A DNA stretch of 64,000 nt. Origin: Geomicrobium sediminis (lineage in GTDB: Bacteria > Bacillota > Bacilli > Bacillales > Marinococcaceae). The stretch lies in the NCBI RefSeq assembly GCF_016908595.1, contig NZ_JAFBEC010000009.1, positions 62,001 through 126,000 of the forward strand, given 5' to 3'. A program made the position numbers and the translations under genes. The notes under the pieces were generated by a model, which worked only from the letters and a program-made list of their open reading frames with translations, made no database searches and had not been told where the DNA came from. Positions 49,760 through 59,551 of this stretch are shown here, in pieces (the stretch's first letter is position 1; each line of letters begins with the position of its first letter).

Positions 49760-50662
49760 TCAAAGCTCTAAATGTTTTTTTAGTTTATTGGATTGTCTTT
49801 CAAGTTCTTCATCTGAGACGAGTAAATAGTAAATCCCATCTTTATACGTCCCAGTTCCTTGTAATGTATGCTGTTCAATATGATGCCTAGAAGGTTCATA
49901 GGCGAATAAATCAATCATTTCACTAAGTGTTAAATTCGTTTCAACGTTATCGCGAACGGTAGTAAAGATCTCATTTATTTTTGATATCGATGGAAACTGA
50001 ACGATTTCTTTTAGAAAGCTCTCGATGACTTGCCGTTGACGAATGTTACGCCCTGAATCACCTAAAGGATCTTCGTAGCGCATACGAACGTATGCCAAAG
50101 CTTCGTCTCCGCTTAATTCAGTTGGGCCTTCTAAAAATTCAAATCCACCATATTCAAAAGAAAATGAGTTGGTAACCGTGATCCCATCAACTGCGTCAAT
50201 TAGATCTGTAAAGCCTTGCATATTAATTGTTACGACATAGTCAATCGGTATATCGAGTAAGCTTTCAACCGTTTCAACTGTCATATCAGCCCCGCCGAAT
50301 GCGTGAGCATGATTGATTTTATCGATGGTGTTGTGACCGATAATCTCTGTGCGAGTGTCTCTTGGGATGCTAAGCATTTGAATGGAGGATGTTGTTTGAT
50401 TGACTGTGGCAACAATTAGTGTGTCTGTTCTACCTAACGTTTCATCCTCAGCGTCCAAGCCGAGGAGTAGAAACGAGATGGGGTCATGCTCTTCAACAAG
50501 AGCAGGTTCTGGTCGGTGGACGGAAGGATGAGTACGTTCAATGGGGCGGTAGATGTCGTCAGTCGTTTTCGTGAGTGCACCGTAGGAATAGAAAAGAAAT
50601 ACAGCGATACATAAGGCAAGTGTTGCCATGATTGCCCCAACAATTAAATACGTTTTTTTCAT
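49760..50662 (-). CDS. LytR-CpsA-Psr family protein
   Basis: A 300-residue protein with an N-terminal membrane anchor (about residues 5-27) and the LCP domain outside: LLLGLDAEDETLGRTDTLIVATVN, SIPRDTRTEI, and DKINHAHAFGG, plus YVRMRYEDPLGDSGRNIRQRQVI with the conserved Arg/Asp residues. LCP enzymes attach teichoic acid or other polymers to peptidoglycan. Confidence 0.92.
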   Translation of the reverse strand: MKKTYLIVGAIMATLALCIAVFLFYSYGALTKTTDDIYRPIERTHPSVHRPEPALVEEHDPISFLLLGLDAEDETLGRTDTLIVATVNQTTSSIQMLSIPRDTRTEIIGHNTIDKINHAHAFGGADMTVETVESLLDIPIDYVVTINMQGFTDLIDAVDGITVTNSFSFEYGGFEFLEGPTELSGDEALAYVRMRYEDPLGDSGRNIRQRQVIESFLKEIVQFPSISKINEIFTTVRDNVETNLTLSEMIDLFAYEPSRHHIEQHTLQGTGTYKDGIYYLLVSDEELERQSNKLKKHLEL

Positions 50663-50713
50663 CTCATCCCCCTCGCCACAGAATATCGTTTGTTAATGAT
50701 ATGGCTATAGTTC

Positions 50714-51703
50714 TTAGTTTAGACGGCCCAAGGATAAGTCATTCATAGCATCTGCAATCAATTTATAGGAGTGAATGCGATCGTTAACGTCATGAGCAGG
50801 AGTGTGAATCATCACTTCTTCAGTAGGAAGTTCAGCAATTTTTTTTGCGACAACAGCAGGTTCACCGACAATCATCTTTTGTACATATTCTTCGAACTTT
50901 GTTTGCTCATCGGATTTGAACCTGTATTGACTTGCTACTTGAATTGAAGGGATCCCGTCGTTTCCATGACCATGATTGACTTGTTGCTGCCAAAGGAAGA
51001 GGCTTTTTGCAAGGAGCATCGCTTTTTCGTTCGTTTCAGCACAAAGAGCAGCAATGGTCATCATTGAGTTTGCCTGTGATCCTCTTGTTCGCGGTATAAA
51101 TTGGTCGTGATAAAGAGTGATTGCTTCTGTTCCATCTGTATCACTCATCCATTGACCGAAGGCGTAACTTATCCCCAGTTTAGCAGCCAGTTCAGCACTT
51201 TTTTTGCTCGTCCCAAGAAGCCAAGTTGAAGGTGGTGTGTTTGGAACAGGGGATGCGTGAATGTGTGTAACCGTTTGATCAATGTATGCTAGTAATTCTT
51301 GAACAAGATCCGGCATGTTATAAACAGCTTGTAAGAAGTTATCATTAAGTGCATTGGTTACTTCGGCACTCCCACCTGGGGCGCGGCCAAGGCCGATATC
51401 AATTCGATCTGGAAAGAGCGTAGCGAGTGTATGATGAATTTCTGCCACTTTAAATGGCTTATAGTGTGGCAAGAGGATTGCGCCAGTGCCTAAACGAATG
51501 CAAGAGGTTTTACCGCCAATCCAGGCGAGTAACACTTCAGGTGTAGAAGAAGCTAGTCCATTCAAATCATGGTGCTCGGTTAACCAAAAGCGTGTATACC
51601 CTAGTTGTTCGACAGCTTGCGCGAGCGTGGCAGAGTCTATAAGGGCATCTTGTGACGATTTTCCAGCCGCGATCGGGGAGCTATCGAGTACGCTAAGCTT
51701 CAT
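50714..51703 (-). CDS. LLM class flavin-dependent oxidoreductase (luciferase-like)
   Basis: A 330-residue luciferase-like monooxygenase of the type with LSVLDSSPIAAG at the start, WLTEHHDLNGLASSTPEVL, and PDRIDIGLGRAPGG. These use reduced flavin and oxygen on unknown substrates. ATG 51703 follows AAGAAGGAG. It overlaps the small upstream gene by 11 bases. Confidence 0.88.
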   Translation of the reverse strand: MKLSVLDSSPIAAGKSSQDALIDSATLAQAVEQLGYTRFWLTEHHDLNGLASSTPEVLLAWIGGKTSCIRLGTGAILLPHYKPFKVAEIHHTLATLFPDRIDIGLGRAPGGSAEVTNALNDNFLQAVYNMPDLVQELLAYIDQTVTHIHASPVPNTPPSTWLLGTSKKSAELAAKLGISYAFGQWMSDTDGTEAITLYHDQFIPRTRGSQANSMMTIAALCAETNEKAMLLAKSLFLWQQQVNHGHGNDGIPSIQVASQYRFKSDEQTKFEEYVQKMIVGEPAVVAKKIAELPTEEVMIHTPAHDVNDRIHSYKLIADAMNDLSLGRLN

Positions 51704-51974
51704 GAACATCTCCTTCTTTCTGCAGTGTGAGTGAAAATGTACCGACTTGATCGGGTTCGTATAAGTTCGTAATTGACGTTGAATAATTGATGATGCTCCC
51801 ATTAAATGAACGATTTTGATCGGGAATTGTAACAAGAAAACGTTGACGATATAAAAGTGTCGTTACAGCATGATAGTCATTTGAATGCACTTGAAATGTA
51901 AAGTGGATAGATTGGTCGTCTTCTGTCCAATCCATGGCTTCTATATGGTTGTCATCTAGCATAATGTGTATCAT
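51693..51974 (-). CDS. DUF3219 (YkvR-like) protein
   Basis: A 93-residue protein. The stretch FLVTIPDQNRSFNGSIINYSTSITNLYEPDQVGTFSL matches the DUF3219 family (YkvR) as I remember it: VxVP...F.GxxxNYSTSxTNLYEP. Beta-rich and cytosolic, function unknown. Coupled to the luciferase-like gene. Confidence 0.8.
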   Translation of the reverse strand: MIHIMLDDNHIEAMDWTEDDQSIHFTFQVHSNDYHAVTTLLYRQRFLVTIPDQNRSFNGSIINYSTSITNLYEPDQVGTFSLTLQKEGDVHEA

Positions 51975-52130
51975 TTATTGTAGCCTCCTCGTGTAATGCT
52001 TATGGTGTAGACAATAACAGATAAACCGTTATGAATCGTATGTTTAGGCTTACTAGGGCGCTTTTTAATCGTAGTATGTGCTGGAAGCACACGTCTCATA
52101 AGTGCATCGAACGACGATTAATAAGCTACT

Positions 52131-52159
52131 TTGTGAAATATTTAACAAATTTATATAAT
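52131..52159 (+). promoter_or_regulatory. sigma-A promoter of the PTS_EIIC_2 gene
   Basis: TTGTGA (52131-52136), 17-base spacer, TATAAT (52154-52159), 64 bases before the start codon. Confidence 0.65.
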
Positions 52160-52223
52160 AGTTTTTAGAAGTTTTCGTTATGATAGAGAAAAGAATAGCT
52201 ACTTGGAAAGGAAGTAATGAATT

Positions 52224-53231
52224 ATGCGGGCGTTTTTAAAGAGAAAAGGAATTGACCTTTCTTGGCGTACGTACATTATTACAGCTTTTAGTTATATGAC
52301 TCTCGGGTTGTTTGCATCATTATTAATTGGATTGATCATCCAGACGCTCGGAAACCAACTGGGAATTGAATTCCTCGTTGATATGGGGACGCTTGCGATG
52401 GGGCTGTTAGGTCCAGCAATTGGAGCTGCAGTGGCTTACGGTCTTGGTGCACCGCCACTCGTACTGTTCGCAGCGATTGTTAGTGGAGCAGCCGGAGTTG
52501 AACTAGGAGGTCCTGCTGGGGCGTTTTTAGCTTCAGTTCTTGCGGTAGAGTGCGGGAAGATCGTAAGCAAGGAAACGAAGTTCGATATTTTACTTACGCC
52601 TTTTGTGACGGTAGTGGTCGGGTATACAGTGGCTGTGCTAATTGGTCCGCCGATTGACTCGGCTATGCGGGAGTTTGGCGGTCTTATTAACTGGGCAACA
52701 GAACAGGAACCGTTAATTATGAGTATGATCGTGGCAGGACTTATGGGATTGGCACTAACAGCACCGATTTCTAGTGCAGCAATTGCGATTATGATTGATT
52801 TGAATGGATTGGCTGCTGGAGCTGCCACCATTGGATGTTGCGCCCAGATGATTGGATTTGCCGTAAGTAGTTTCCGAGAAAATCGAACGAGCGGTCTCAT
52901 TTCGATGGGAATTGGGACGTCGATGCTGCAAGTACCGAACATCGTTAAAAACCCATGGATCCTAGTACCACCAACCGTCACAGGGATTCTACTTGCACCC
53001 ACTGCTGTCATTTATTTTGGGATGATTAACAATGCAGAAGGTGCTGGGATGGGGACAAGTGGTTTTGTTGGACAAATCATGACGTTAACATCAATGGGAT
53101 TCACGATGGATGTGTTTATTCTCATATTGTTGTTTCATTTTGTGTTGCCAGCTATGCTAGCATTTTTCCTCTCAGAGCTTATGCGTAAGATGCGTTTAAT
53201 TAAATTCGGTGATATGAAATTAGAGCAATAA
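52224..53231 (+). CDS. PTS_EIIC_2 / PfoR-like membrane protein
   Basis: A 335-residue very hydrophobic protein with about nine membrane helices and Gly/Ala-rich loops (GPAIGAAVAYGLGAPPLVLFAAIVSGAAG). This matches the PTS IIC-like PF13303 group, including PfoR of Clostridium. No IIA or IIB partner is nearby, so sugar transport by a standard PTS is doubtful. ATG 52224 follows AAAGGAAG. Confidence 0.8.
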   Translation: MRAFLKRKGIDLSWRTYIITAFSYMTLGLFASLLIGLIIQTLGNQLGIEFLVDMGTLAMGLLGPAIGAAVAYGLGAPPLVLFAAIVSGAAGVELGGPAGAFLASVLAVECGKIVSKETKFDILLTPFVTVVVGYTVAVLIGPPIDSAMREFGGLINWATEQEPLIMSMIVAGLMGLALTAPISSAAIAIMIDLNGLAAGAATIGCCAQMIGFAVSSFRENRTSGLISMGIGTSMLQVPNIVKNPWILVPPTVTGILLAPTAVIYFGMINNAEGAGMGTSGFVGQIMTLTSMGFTMDVFILILLFHFVLPAMLAFFLSELMRKMRLIKFGDMKLEQ

Positions 53232-53305
53232 GGGCAAAGAACGGTTATACAATGTTTTGAACTAATGATAGAATTTTGCCTATACATAAAAAGGGGATGA
53301 TTTGA

Positions 53306-53629
53306 ATGCCAACAGTTACGGTGAAAGATAAAGGAAGCTTTGAAGTAGTGTCAGGAACAAAATTAGTACTGGCTCTAGAAGATAACGGCGTCGATATTTT
53401 GCATCGTTGCGGTGGGAACGCAAAATGCACGACGTGTCGTTGTGAGATTATTAGTGGTGATCCAGGTACAATGGAGCAACCTGAAATGGATGCTCGCAAG
53501 CGAAGAGGGGTAGAAGATGAATCCATTCGTTTGTCTTGTCAGATTAGCGTCGAGTCTGATTTAACAGTAAACCCTATTCGTCTAGCGAGTGTTGAAGGTC
53601 TTGATGCTGGACCGCGTCCTACAGAATAA
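53306..53629 (+). CDS. 2Fe-2S ferredoxin
   Basis: A 107-residue ferredoxin. Cluster ligands are Cys35, Cys41, Cys44 and Cys78 (CGGNAKCTTC, spacing C-x5-C-x2-C, the adrenodoxin-like spacing), with an extra Cys46. It would pass electrons between redox enzymes. ATG 53306 follows AAGGGGATG. Short gap to the M20 gene. Confidence 0.88.
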   Translation: MPTVTVKDKGSFEVVSGTKLVLALEDNGVDILHRCGGNAKCTTCRCEIISGDPGTMEQPEMDARKRRGVEDESIRLSCQISVESDLTVNPIRLASVEGLDAGPRPTE

Positions 53630-53670
53630 CCGAGTGCCAATAACGAAGAAGATAGGGAGTTGAAGTAACA

Positions 53671-54957
53671 ATGTATGAGCAATTGTATAACCGCTTATTA
53701 TCTGAATACGCTGAGAGCCAAGATGCTCTCGGTGTTCAAGGTGAACGACTTGCCAAACGACTTAGTAAGATTGCCGAAATTGGTTTAACAGCTGATGGTG
53801 GGAGTGATCGCATTGGCTTTTCAGAAGGAGAAAAGCGAGCAAAAGAACTTGTTATAAGTTGGATGGAACATGCTGGCATGAGCGTACGCTCAGATGAGGC
53901 TGGAAACGTCATTGCTAGATTAGAAGGAAGTGATCCATCGTTACCACCTGTGATCAGTGGTTCGCACGTGGATAGCGTTCCGAACGGAGGACATTTTGAT
54001 GGTCCGTTAGGTGTGCTATCGTCTTTGGAAGTCGTTGAGGCTTGGGCAACAGAAGGGTATACGCCAAAACGTGCTTATGAAGTGGTGATTTTTACTGATG
54101 AAGAAGGAAGTCGATTTAATAGTGGCCTAACAGGAAGCCGTGCAATGACTGGTGCAGTAGATCTTGATCAACAGAGAGCGCTTCGTGATGCTAGTGGTGA
54201 TTCATTTGAGGAAGTGTTGGCTGCCATTCAACTGAACGCACAAACCTTTACAAAAGCAAAGCGTGAGTTCCAACTTGGAAGTGACTACATTGAGTTACAT
54301 ATTGAGCAAGGAAAAGTATTGGAAGAGCGTAATCTCCCGGTAGGAGTTGTTTCAGGTATAGCTGGTCCAAGGTATTGGAAAATGACCTTCACAGGAGTAG
54401 CAGGACACGCAGGCAACACAGCGATGAACCAGAGGCAAGATGCACTTGTAGCCGCGTCACAACTCGTTCACTCAGTTGCATCTTTGCCGATTCGACATAG
54501 TGAGACTGCGGTAGCAACTGTTGGGAAATTAACGGTTGAACCGAACGGTGCGAATGTCATTCCTGGTAAAGTAACACTTGTTGTGGATGTAAGAGATATT
54601 ACAGCTCCGACGAGAGATGTATTATTCGAAGAAATAAAAGAAGTTGCTAACACAATTGCTCAAGAATGGAATGTGTCCTTGGAGTGTGAAGAAACAATTA
54701 ATGTGGCGCCAGTACCAGTATCACAAGAAACGAAGGATCGATTGCATTCAGTCATAGAAGCAGAAGGGTTTACATCGATTGAGATTCCTAGTGGTGCGGG
54801 ACATGATGCGATGTTAATGGGAACACAAATGTCTATGGCTATGATTTTCGTGCGGAGTGCAAAGGGTATTAGTCATCATCCGGATGAATGGACGACATTA
54901 GCGGACTGTGTTACTGGTGTAAAAGTTTTGAAACGATATGTCGAACAATTGCAATAA
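53671..54957 (+). CDS. M20 family amidohydrolase (allantoate/N-carbamoyl amino acid hydrolase type)
   Basis: A 428-residue dizinc hydrolase. Metal ligands are in SGSHVDSVPNGGHFDG, FTDEEGSRF and LHIEQGKVLE; the dimerisation domain includes GVAGHAGNTAMNQRQDAL, and a final His in SHHPDEW. This set is typical of ureidoglycolate, allantoate and N-carbamoyl-L-amino acid hydrolases. No purine catabolism genes are nearby, so the exact substrate is open. Confidence 0.9.
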   Translation: MYEQLYNRLLSEYAESQDALGVQGERLAKRLSKIAEIGLTADGGSDRIGFSEGEKRAKELVISWMEHAGMSVRSDEAGNVIARLEGSDPSLPPVISGSHVDSVPNGGHFDGPLGVLSSLEVVEAWATEGYTPKRAYEVVIFTDEEGSRFNSGLTGSRAMTGAVDLDQQRALRDASGDSFEEVLAAIQLNAQTFTKAKREFQLGSDYIELHIEQGKVLEERNLPVGVVSGIAGPRYWKMTFTGVAGHAGNTAMNQRQDALVAASQLVHSVASLPIRHSETAVATVGKLTVEPNGANVIPGKVTLVVDVRDITAPTRDVLFEEIKEVANTIAQEWNVSLECEETINVAPVPVSQETKDRLHSVIEAEGFTSIEIPSGAGHDAMLMGTQMSMAMIFVRSAKGISHHPDEWTTLADCVTGVKVLKRYVEQLQ

Positions 54958-55037
54958 ATAAATCAAGGTTTTAATGCAAGTGGGTCTCCTCTGTGTGTTA
55001 TAATATTCTAAACATTTGTGGCGTGGAGGGTACATCA

Positions 55038-56123
55038 ATGTTGCATGAATATTCGCCGGCAACGGTTGGGGGTGAAATTAACCTCTGGTATGAAGCGGTA
55101 AAGCGTAACCATCGTGAGCTTGCGGTCCAGCTGAAAGATAAAGTTTCTGGAATGCTTGAGCAAATGCTCCCGGATCATAAGGTCGTCACGTTTTATCAGC
55201 TTGTTTCGTTTAAGCACGATAAGTTTCTCGATGAGCATTGGCTGAACCTACCGTATTATAGCAATGCTCCTCAACCAACAGATGAAATGGATTGCCTATT
55301 AGATTTTTTTTCGTATTATCTTCATGCCGAGTCGCTTATGGAGAGTAAGGATTATCGAAATGCATTTAAATATTTCTCCCGTGCAGAAGATATGTTAACT
55401 CAAATCGATGATCCGGCTGAACGTGCAGAATTTCTTTTTCGATTTGGACGAGCTTGTTATTCCCTTCATTTGTATGGAGAAGCACATCTCCAATTAACAA
55501 AAGCATTAACGCTGTATGAGCAACAATATGGGTATGAGCGTGCTCAAGCCAGTTGCAAGATTTATTTATCTGATGTTGAAAACTGGTTAGGAGAAACAAA
55601 CAGAGCAAGCCAGTTAATCAGTGAGGTTTTAAGAGTTGAAGAGAACTTGGGCGATTTGAAACCAAGGGTATTAGGGGTTTCAGGTCTACACGCAATGAAG
55701 GCTATGAATTATGAAGAAGCTCTTAAGCATTTTGAACGTGCGATTAGCGATGATGAATACGCAACAACGATTGATGGTGTCCAATCGAAAATACTTCTAG
55801 CTGTCACGTACTTCTTTTTAGAGCAAGACCACCATGCTCGTTTATTGTTAAATCATGCAGAATATGAGGCGAAAGCAAACAATTATGAGAATCTATTAGC
55901 CATCTGTCTCATTTTACGTGGGTTGCATGATTATAGAGATCATACTTATGTGGAAGAAGGCCTTAAGCTCTTATCTGAACCTGGCCTTGAACGTGTGTAT
56001 TATGATACGACCGTTTTCATATCACGGTACTATGAAGATCTTGGTCAACTCGACTATGCGTTGTATTTCTTAAAGAAGACAGTCGATTTGAAATTGATGC
56101 ACCCGCAATTAACACTCACGTGA
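55038..56123 (+). CDS. Rap-like TPR regulatory protein
   Basis: A 361-residue all-helical protein with an N-terminal helical bundle (EINLWYEAVKRNHRELAVQLKDKV) and tandem TPR repeats from about residue 95 (AFKYFSRAEDMLTQIDDPAERAEFLFRFGRACYSL...). This is the layout of Rap phosphatases and related RRNPP peptide receptors. ATG 55038 follows GGAGGG. No phr-like secreted peptide gene follows; a terminator is immediately downstream. Confidence 0.8.
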   Translation: MLHEYSPATVGGEINLWYEAVKRNHRELAVQLKDKVSGMLEQMLPDHKVVTFYQLVSFKHDKFLDEHWLNLPYYSNAPQPTDEMDCLLDFFSYYLHAESLMESKDYRNAFKYFSRAEDMLTQIDDPAERAEFLFRFGRACYSLHLYGEAHLQLTKALTLYEQQYGYERAQASCKIYLSDVENWLGETNRASQLISEVLRVEENLGDLKPRVLGVSGLHAMKAMNYEEALKHFERAISDDEYATTIDGVQSKILLAVTYFFLEQDHHARLLLNHAEYEAKANNYENLLAICLILRGLHDYRDHTYVEEGLKLLSEPGLERVYYDTTVFISRYYEDLGQLDYALYFLKKTVDLKLMHPQLTLT

Positions 56124-56147
56124 TTCTATTGAATCACGTGTTTTGTT
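56117..56147. terminator. bidirectional terminator
   Basis: CACGTGATTC (56117-56126) and GAATCACGTG (56131-56140) form a perfect 10-bp stem around TATT, followed by TTTTGTTTT. It overlaps the stop of the Rap-like gene and the end of the convergent MFS gene. Confidence 0.85.
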
Positions 56148-57309
56148 TTGATTGCACGATTAAATAGATCGTAAGAATCCCACCAACAACTGCTGTGAAA
56201 CTTGCAAAGACAAAGACTGCTGGTAATGAGTAGTGTTCAGCAATGAGACCTGCCAACCAAGGTCCTAAGAAAATTCCAGCAGCATAATACGATTGATAAA
56301 ACCCCATAATGGTCGTCTTCATCGACGGAGGAGCAAGGGTGGCTGCTTGCGACAAACAGATTGGTAATACAAACCCTAATGCAAGTCCAATAATCGCATG
56401 AATGATGCTAATGGAAAGCAGACCTGTAGACAGAGGAACGGTAAGAAAAGCAATCGCTGACAGAAAAAGACTGCTCATAACAATGATTAACTCTACTTTT
56501 TTTGTGAGTTGTATGGTAGCTACCATTAATGAAGAAAGTGCATGGGGCAGGAAGAAAGCCGTCATGAGTAGAACCATTTGTTGCTCATTGATTCCGAGTG
56601 TAGCAGCGTAATTTGGTGTGAAACCAAAAATCGAAATAAACATAACACCGTGTGTAATAAGAGCAATCGTTGCGAGAGGCATTAAAGATTTTGTTTTAAG
56701 CGTGCGAGTGAAATATTCATGTGCTTGGAGTGTTTGAACTTGAGTCGCATCATGGTCTACAACTTTGACGAATAATGAGAGAACAAGTCCAATGATTGAC
56801 ACAATCACGCCCACCCAAAATGGCGAGAGCCAACCGAAAGATTCCACGAGCAAACCTGCCGTGAGCATACTCGCAAATTGTGGAAGCACAGTAAAAAGTT
56901 GCATGGCCCCCATCGCTTTACCTGCTTGGTCTTGATGAACATATTGTGCATAAAGAATCGTCGCCATCACCCACATCGCTGCGGTAACACCTGAGAGCAG
57001 ACGACCGATTAACACCATTACGAAGGAATCAAAAAAGACGAGAATTAAGCCACTAATCGCAGCGATCACAAACCCACTCACGTAAAGCCCTTTACGAATC
57101 GATCGTAGCCGATCGGATAACATCCCTAGTGGAAAGCGTAAAGCAACTTGCAACACTCCATAGCTACCGAGTATGATTCCGATAGCTGCATAAGGAAAAG
57201 AGATCTGTTCTAAGTACAAACTAAAGATCGGTACGTATATGTAAGTCGCGAGCCAAAAGCAAAATACGGACGCTAAAAATAGGATATGATCGAGTCTCGT
57301 AATTGTCAT
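56134..57309 (-). CDS. major facilitator superfamily transporter
   Basis: A 391-residue permease with twelve predicted membrane helices. The loop between helices 2 and 3 carries RFPLGMLSDRLRSIRKG, the MFS motif A. It resembles drug/proton antiporters (YfkF/YttB-type) in size; substrate unknown. ATG 57309 follows TGGAGGTG by 7 bases. Confidence 0.88.
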   Translation of the reverse strand: MTITRLDHILFLASVFCFWLATYIYVPIFSLYLEQISFPYAAIGIILGSYGVLQVALRFPLGMLSDRLRSIRKGLYVSGFVIAAISGLILVFFDSFVMVLIGRLLSGVTAAMWVMATILYAQYVHQDQAGKAMGAMQLFTVLPQFASMLTAGLLVESFGWLSPFWVGVIVSIIGLVLSLFVKVVDHDATQVQTLQAHEYFTRTLKTKSLMPLATIALITHGVMFISIFGFTPNYAATLGINEQQMVLLMTAFFLPHALSSLMVATIQLTKKVELIIVMSSLFLSAIAFLTVPLSTGLLSISIIHAIIGLALGFVLPICLSQAATLAPPSMKTTIMGFYQSYYAAGIFLGPWLAGLIAEHYSLPAVFVFASFTAVVGGILTIYLIVQSKQNT

Positions 57310-57480
57310 AAAAGCACCTCCATTCACAAATTCTAACAAATAAAGTATGAGCATTCGTAGTTTTGTGAGCATTTGCAAGAAAATGATTTCTGTTATAGAG
57401 TTATAATTAATAGTAATTTATACTTATTGCTAATATATGCTATCCTCGTACTACTTTAAAGAATACGAGGTGCTTGTTAG

Positions 57481-58491
57481 ATGTCAAAGATTGCAGTTGT
57501 ATCATTTGGTTTAGGTCCGATTGGAGTAGAAATTCTTAAGAAGTGTAGTCTGGAAGAACATATAGAGGTTGTTGGTGGTGTCGATCTTGATCCACAAAAA
57601 TTAGACTTACCACTATCTGAACTTGTCAGTGAAGCCCCTACTAATCGTCATATTCATGATAATATTTCGAAATTACAATATATTGTAAGTGCTTATGATC
57701 GTAAAGTCGCAGTTCATGCTACAGGTTCGCATCTTCCCTCGGTTTGGCCTCAAATCAAAGAGCTTCTTGATCACGGTTTTCATGTCGTATCCACGTGTGA
57801 AGAGCTTCTCTATCCTTGGCATCGCTATCCAGAGCTTAGTGCTGAAATCGATCAATATGCGCAACGAAAGGGGAAAGCAGTCATTGGGACTGGTATTAAC
57901 CCTGGTTTTGTTATGGATACACTCCCGCTCGTTGCGAGCACTGTAACCGATGGAATTACACGTATTCAAATCAAACGTCACGTTGATGCGAGGAAGCGTC
58001 GCGTGCCTCTTCAGCAGAAAGTTGGCATCGGCAAGACGGTTGAAGCGTTTGAAGAACTTGCAAAAGACAATGCGATTGGGCATGTCGGTTTGGAAGAATC
58101 CTTAAGAATGTTGGCAACAGGTCTTGGAATAACGATTCAAGAAGTTCACGCATCATTACAACCTATTTTGCTTGAGCAGAAACTGTCTCTTCCTTGGATC
58201 GATCTGGAAATTGGAGATGTCGCAGGGCAGCTTCAGAAGATGAGTGCAGTCACAGAAGAAGGAATAACACTCGAACTAGAATTAAAAATGGCAGCAGGTG
58301 TAGAGTCTCAAGACGCAATTTCTGTCGAAGGGAATGATCATGTGCAATTACTTATTCCTAATGGAATATTTGGCGACACAGCAACCGCATCAATGATTGT
58401 AAATGTAGGAAAGTCTCTAGCGTGGCAAGAGCAAGTAGGTCTTGTAACAATGATGCATGGGGGCTTGCCGAGATATCGTTATAAAGGGTGA
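57481..58491 (+). CDS. DapB-like NAD(P)-dependent dehydrogenase
   Basis: A 336-residue protein with a Rossmann domain (VVSFGLGPIGVEILKKC, and GVDLD) and a C-terminal domain of dihydrodipicolinate-reductase-like type (GINPGFVMDTLPL). The C-terminal part resembles 2,4-diaminopentanoate dehydrogenase and related enzymes rather than true DapB. It is followed with a 4-base overlap region by a LysR regulator. Confidence 0.8.
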   Translation: MSKIAVVSFGLGPIGVEILKKCSLEEHIEVVGGVDLDPQKLDLPLSELVSEAPTNRHIHDNISKLQYIVSAYDRKVAVHATGSHLPSVWPQIKELLDHGFHVVSTCEELLYPWHRYPELSAEIDQYAQRKGKAVIGTGINPGFVMDTLPLVASTVTDGITRIQIKRHVDARKRRVPLQQKVGIGKTVEAFEELAKDNAIGHVGLEESLRMLATGLGITIQEVHASLQPILLEQKLSLPWIDLEIGDVAGQLQKMSAVTEEGITLELELKMAAGVESQDAISVEGNDHVQLLIPNGIFGDTATASMIVNVGKSLAWQEQVGLVTMMHGGLPRYRYKG

Positions 58492-58499
58492 TTAAGGAA

Positions 58500-59423
58500 A
58501 TGAACTTATTAGGATTTAGATATTTTCTTGAAGTAGCTCGTACGTTAAATTTCAGTGAGGCATCGAGGTATTTACATGTGAGTCAACCTGGACTTAGCCA
58601 GCAGATCTCATCATTGGAAAAAGAGTTAGGATTTAAATTACTGAAAAGAACGACAAGACGTGTAACCTTAACCGATGAAGGTGCTTTTCTCTATGAAAAT
58701 TTAAAGCCATCTTTTAATAAGATCGAGAACACGATTGAAGAAATTGCAACACTCAAAAAAGTACCACAAGCGATCATTCATATCTCTACCGTACCGTCTG
58801 CGGCTAACCTTTGGTTACCAAGTCTCGTAAAGTGGATGGGAGAGACGAATGCTGACGCTGAACTTTACTTAGATGAAACAACTTCTAAAGTGGCAATTCA
58901 GTCAATCAAGAAACAAAAGAGCCATATCGCGTTCGTGCGCATGGCACCGGATTCGAGTGAGCTAGATCAAGAAAATCTAAGTACTTATGAGTTAAGTCAA
59001 CATCCATTAATGGCGGTTGTCTCAAAAGACCATCGTTTTGCAAATGATGACATATTAGATTTAAAACAGTTAAAAGATGAACCGTTTATCCATTATCATC
59101 CGAAAAACTCACCAGAGCTTTATTATTTATTAGAAAGAGCCTGTTTACAGGCTGGCTTTGTACCGAACACCATTTGTAGTGGTCCTGAAATTATGACGAT
59201 TGAAACATTAATCAGTCACGGTTTAGGTGTAACGCTTATGCCAGAAGACATGGTTCAACTTCTTAGAAATGATTCAGTAAAATCGGTGAGACTTTCAGAC
59301 CAGGTATTAATGAGCTCAATAACAATGATCTGGGAAGATACTCTCTATACACCTCAAGTCACTAGGGAAGTTATCGGCATTGCAAAAGATGAGTTTTCAA
59401 GTATAGCAAGTCAACATTTATAA
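58500..59423 (+). CDS. LysR family transcriptional regulator
   Basis: A 307-residue regulator. The HTH is at residues 5-50 (FRYFLEVARTLNFSEASRYLHVSQPGLSQQISSLEKELGFKLLKR), and the effector domain follows. ATG 58500 gives the standard N-terminus; GTG 58488 is in frame and overlaps the previous stop, so translation may be coupled. It probably regulates the neighbouring dehydrogenase and/or TRAP genes. Confidence 0.93.
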   Translation: MNLLGFRYFLEVARTLNFSEASRYLHVSQPGLSQQISSLEKELGFKLLKRTTRRVTLTDEGAFLYENLKPSFNKIENTIEEIATLKKVPQAIIHISTVPSAANLWLPSLVKWMGETNADAELYLDETTSKVAIQSIKKQKSHIAFVRMAPDSSELDQENLSTYELSQHPLMAVVSKDHRFANDDILDLKQLKDEPFIHYHPKNSPELYYLLERACLQAGFVPNTICSGPEIMTIETLISHGLGVTLMPEDMVQLLRNDSVKSVRLSDQVLMSSITMIWEDTLYTPQVTREVIGIAKDEFSSIASQHL

Positions 59424-59551
59424 TTAAAGGTTATAAATCTATAACAAATACTTAATTAAAAGCGGATAAAGATCATGGTAGGGTTAATGAGGAATCTATT
59501 TGTATCTATTTAGAAAAAATTCCGAATTACTACATGATGGGGGTCATTATT

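Noticed and set aside
52436-53011. 191-codon minus-strand frame inside the PTS_EIIC_2 gene
   Set aside because: Shadow of a Gly/Ala-rich membrane protein; composition is unlike a real protein and it lacks a start signal.
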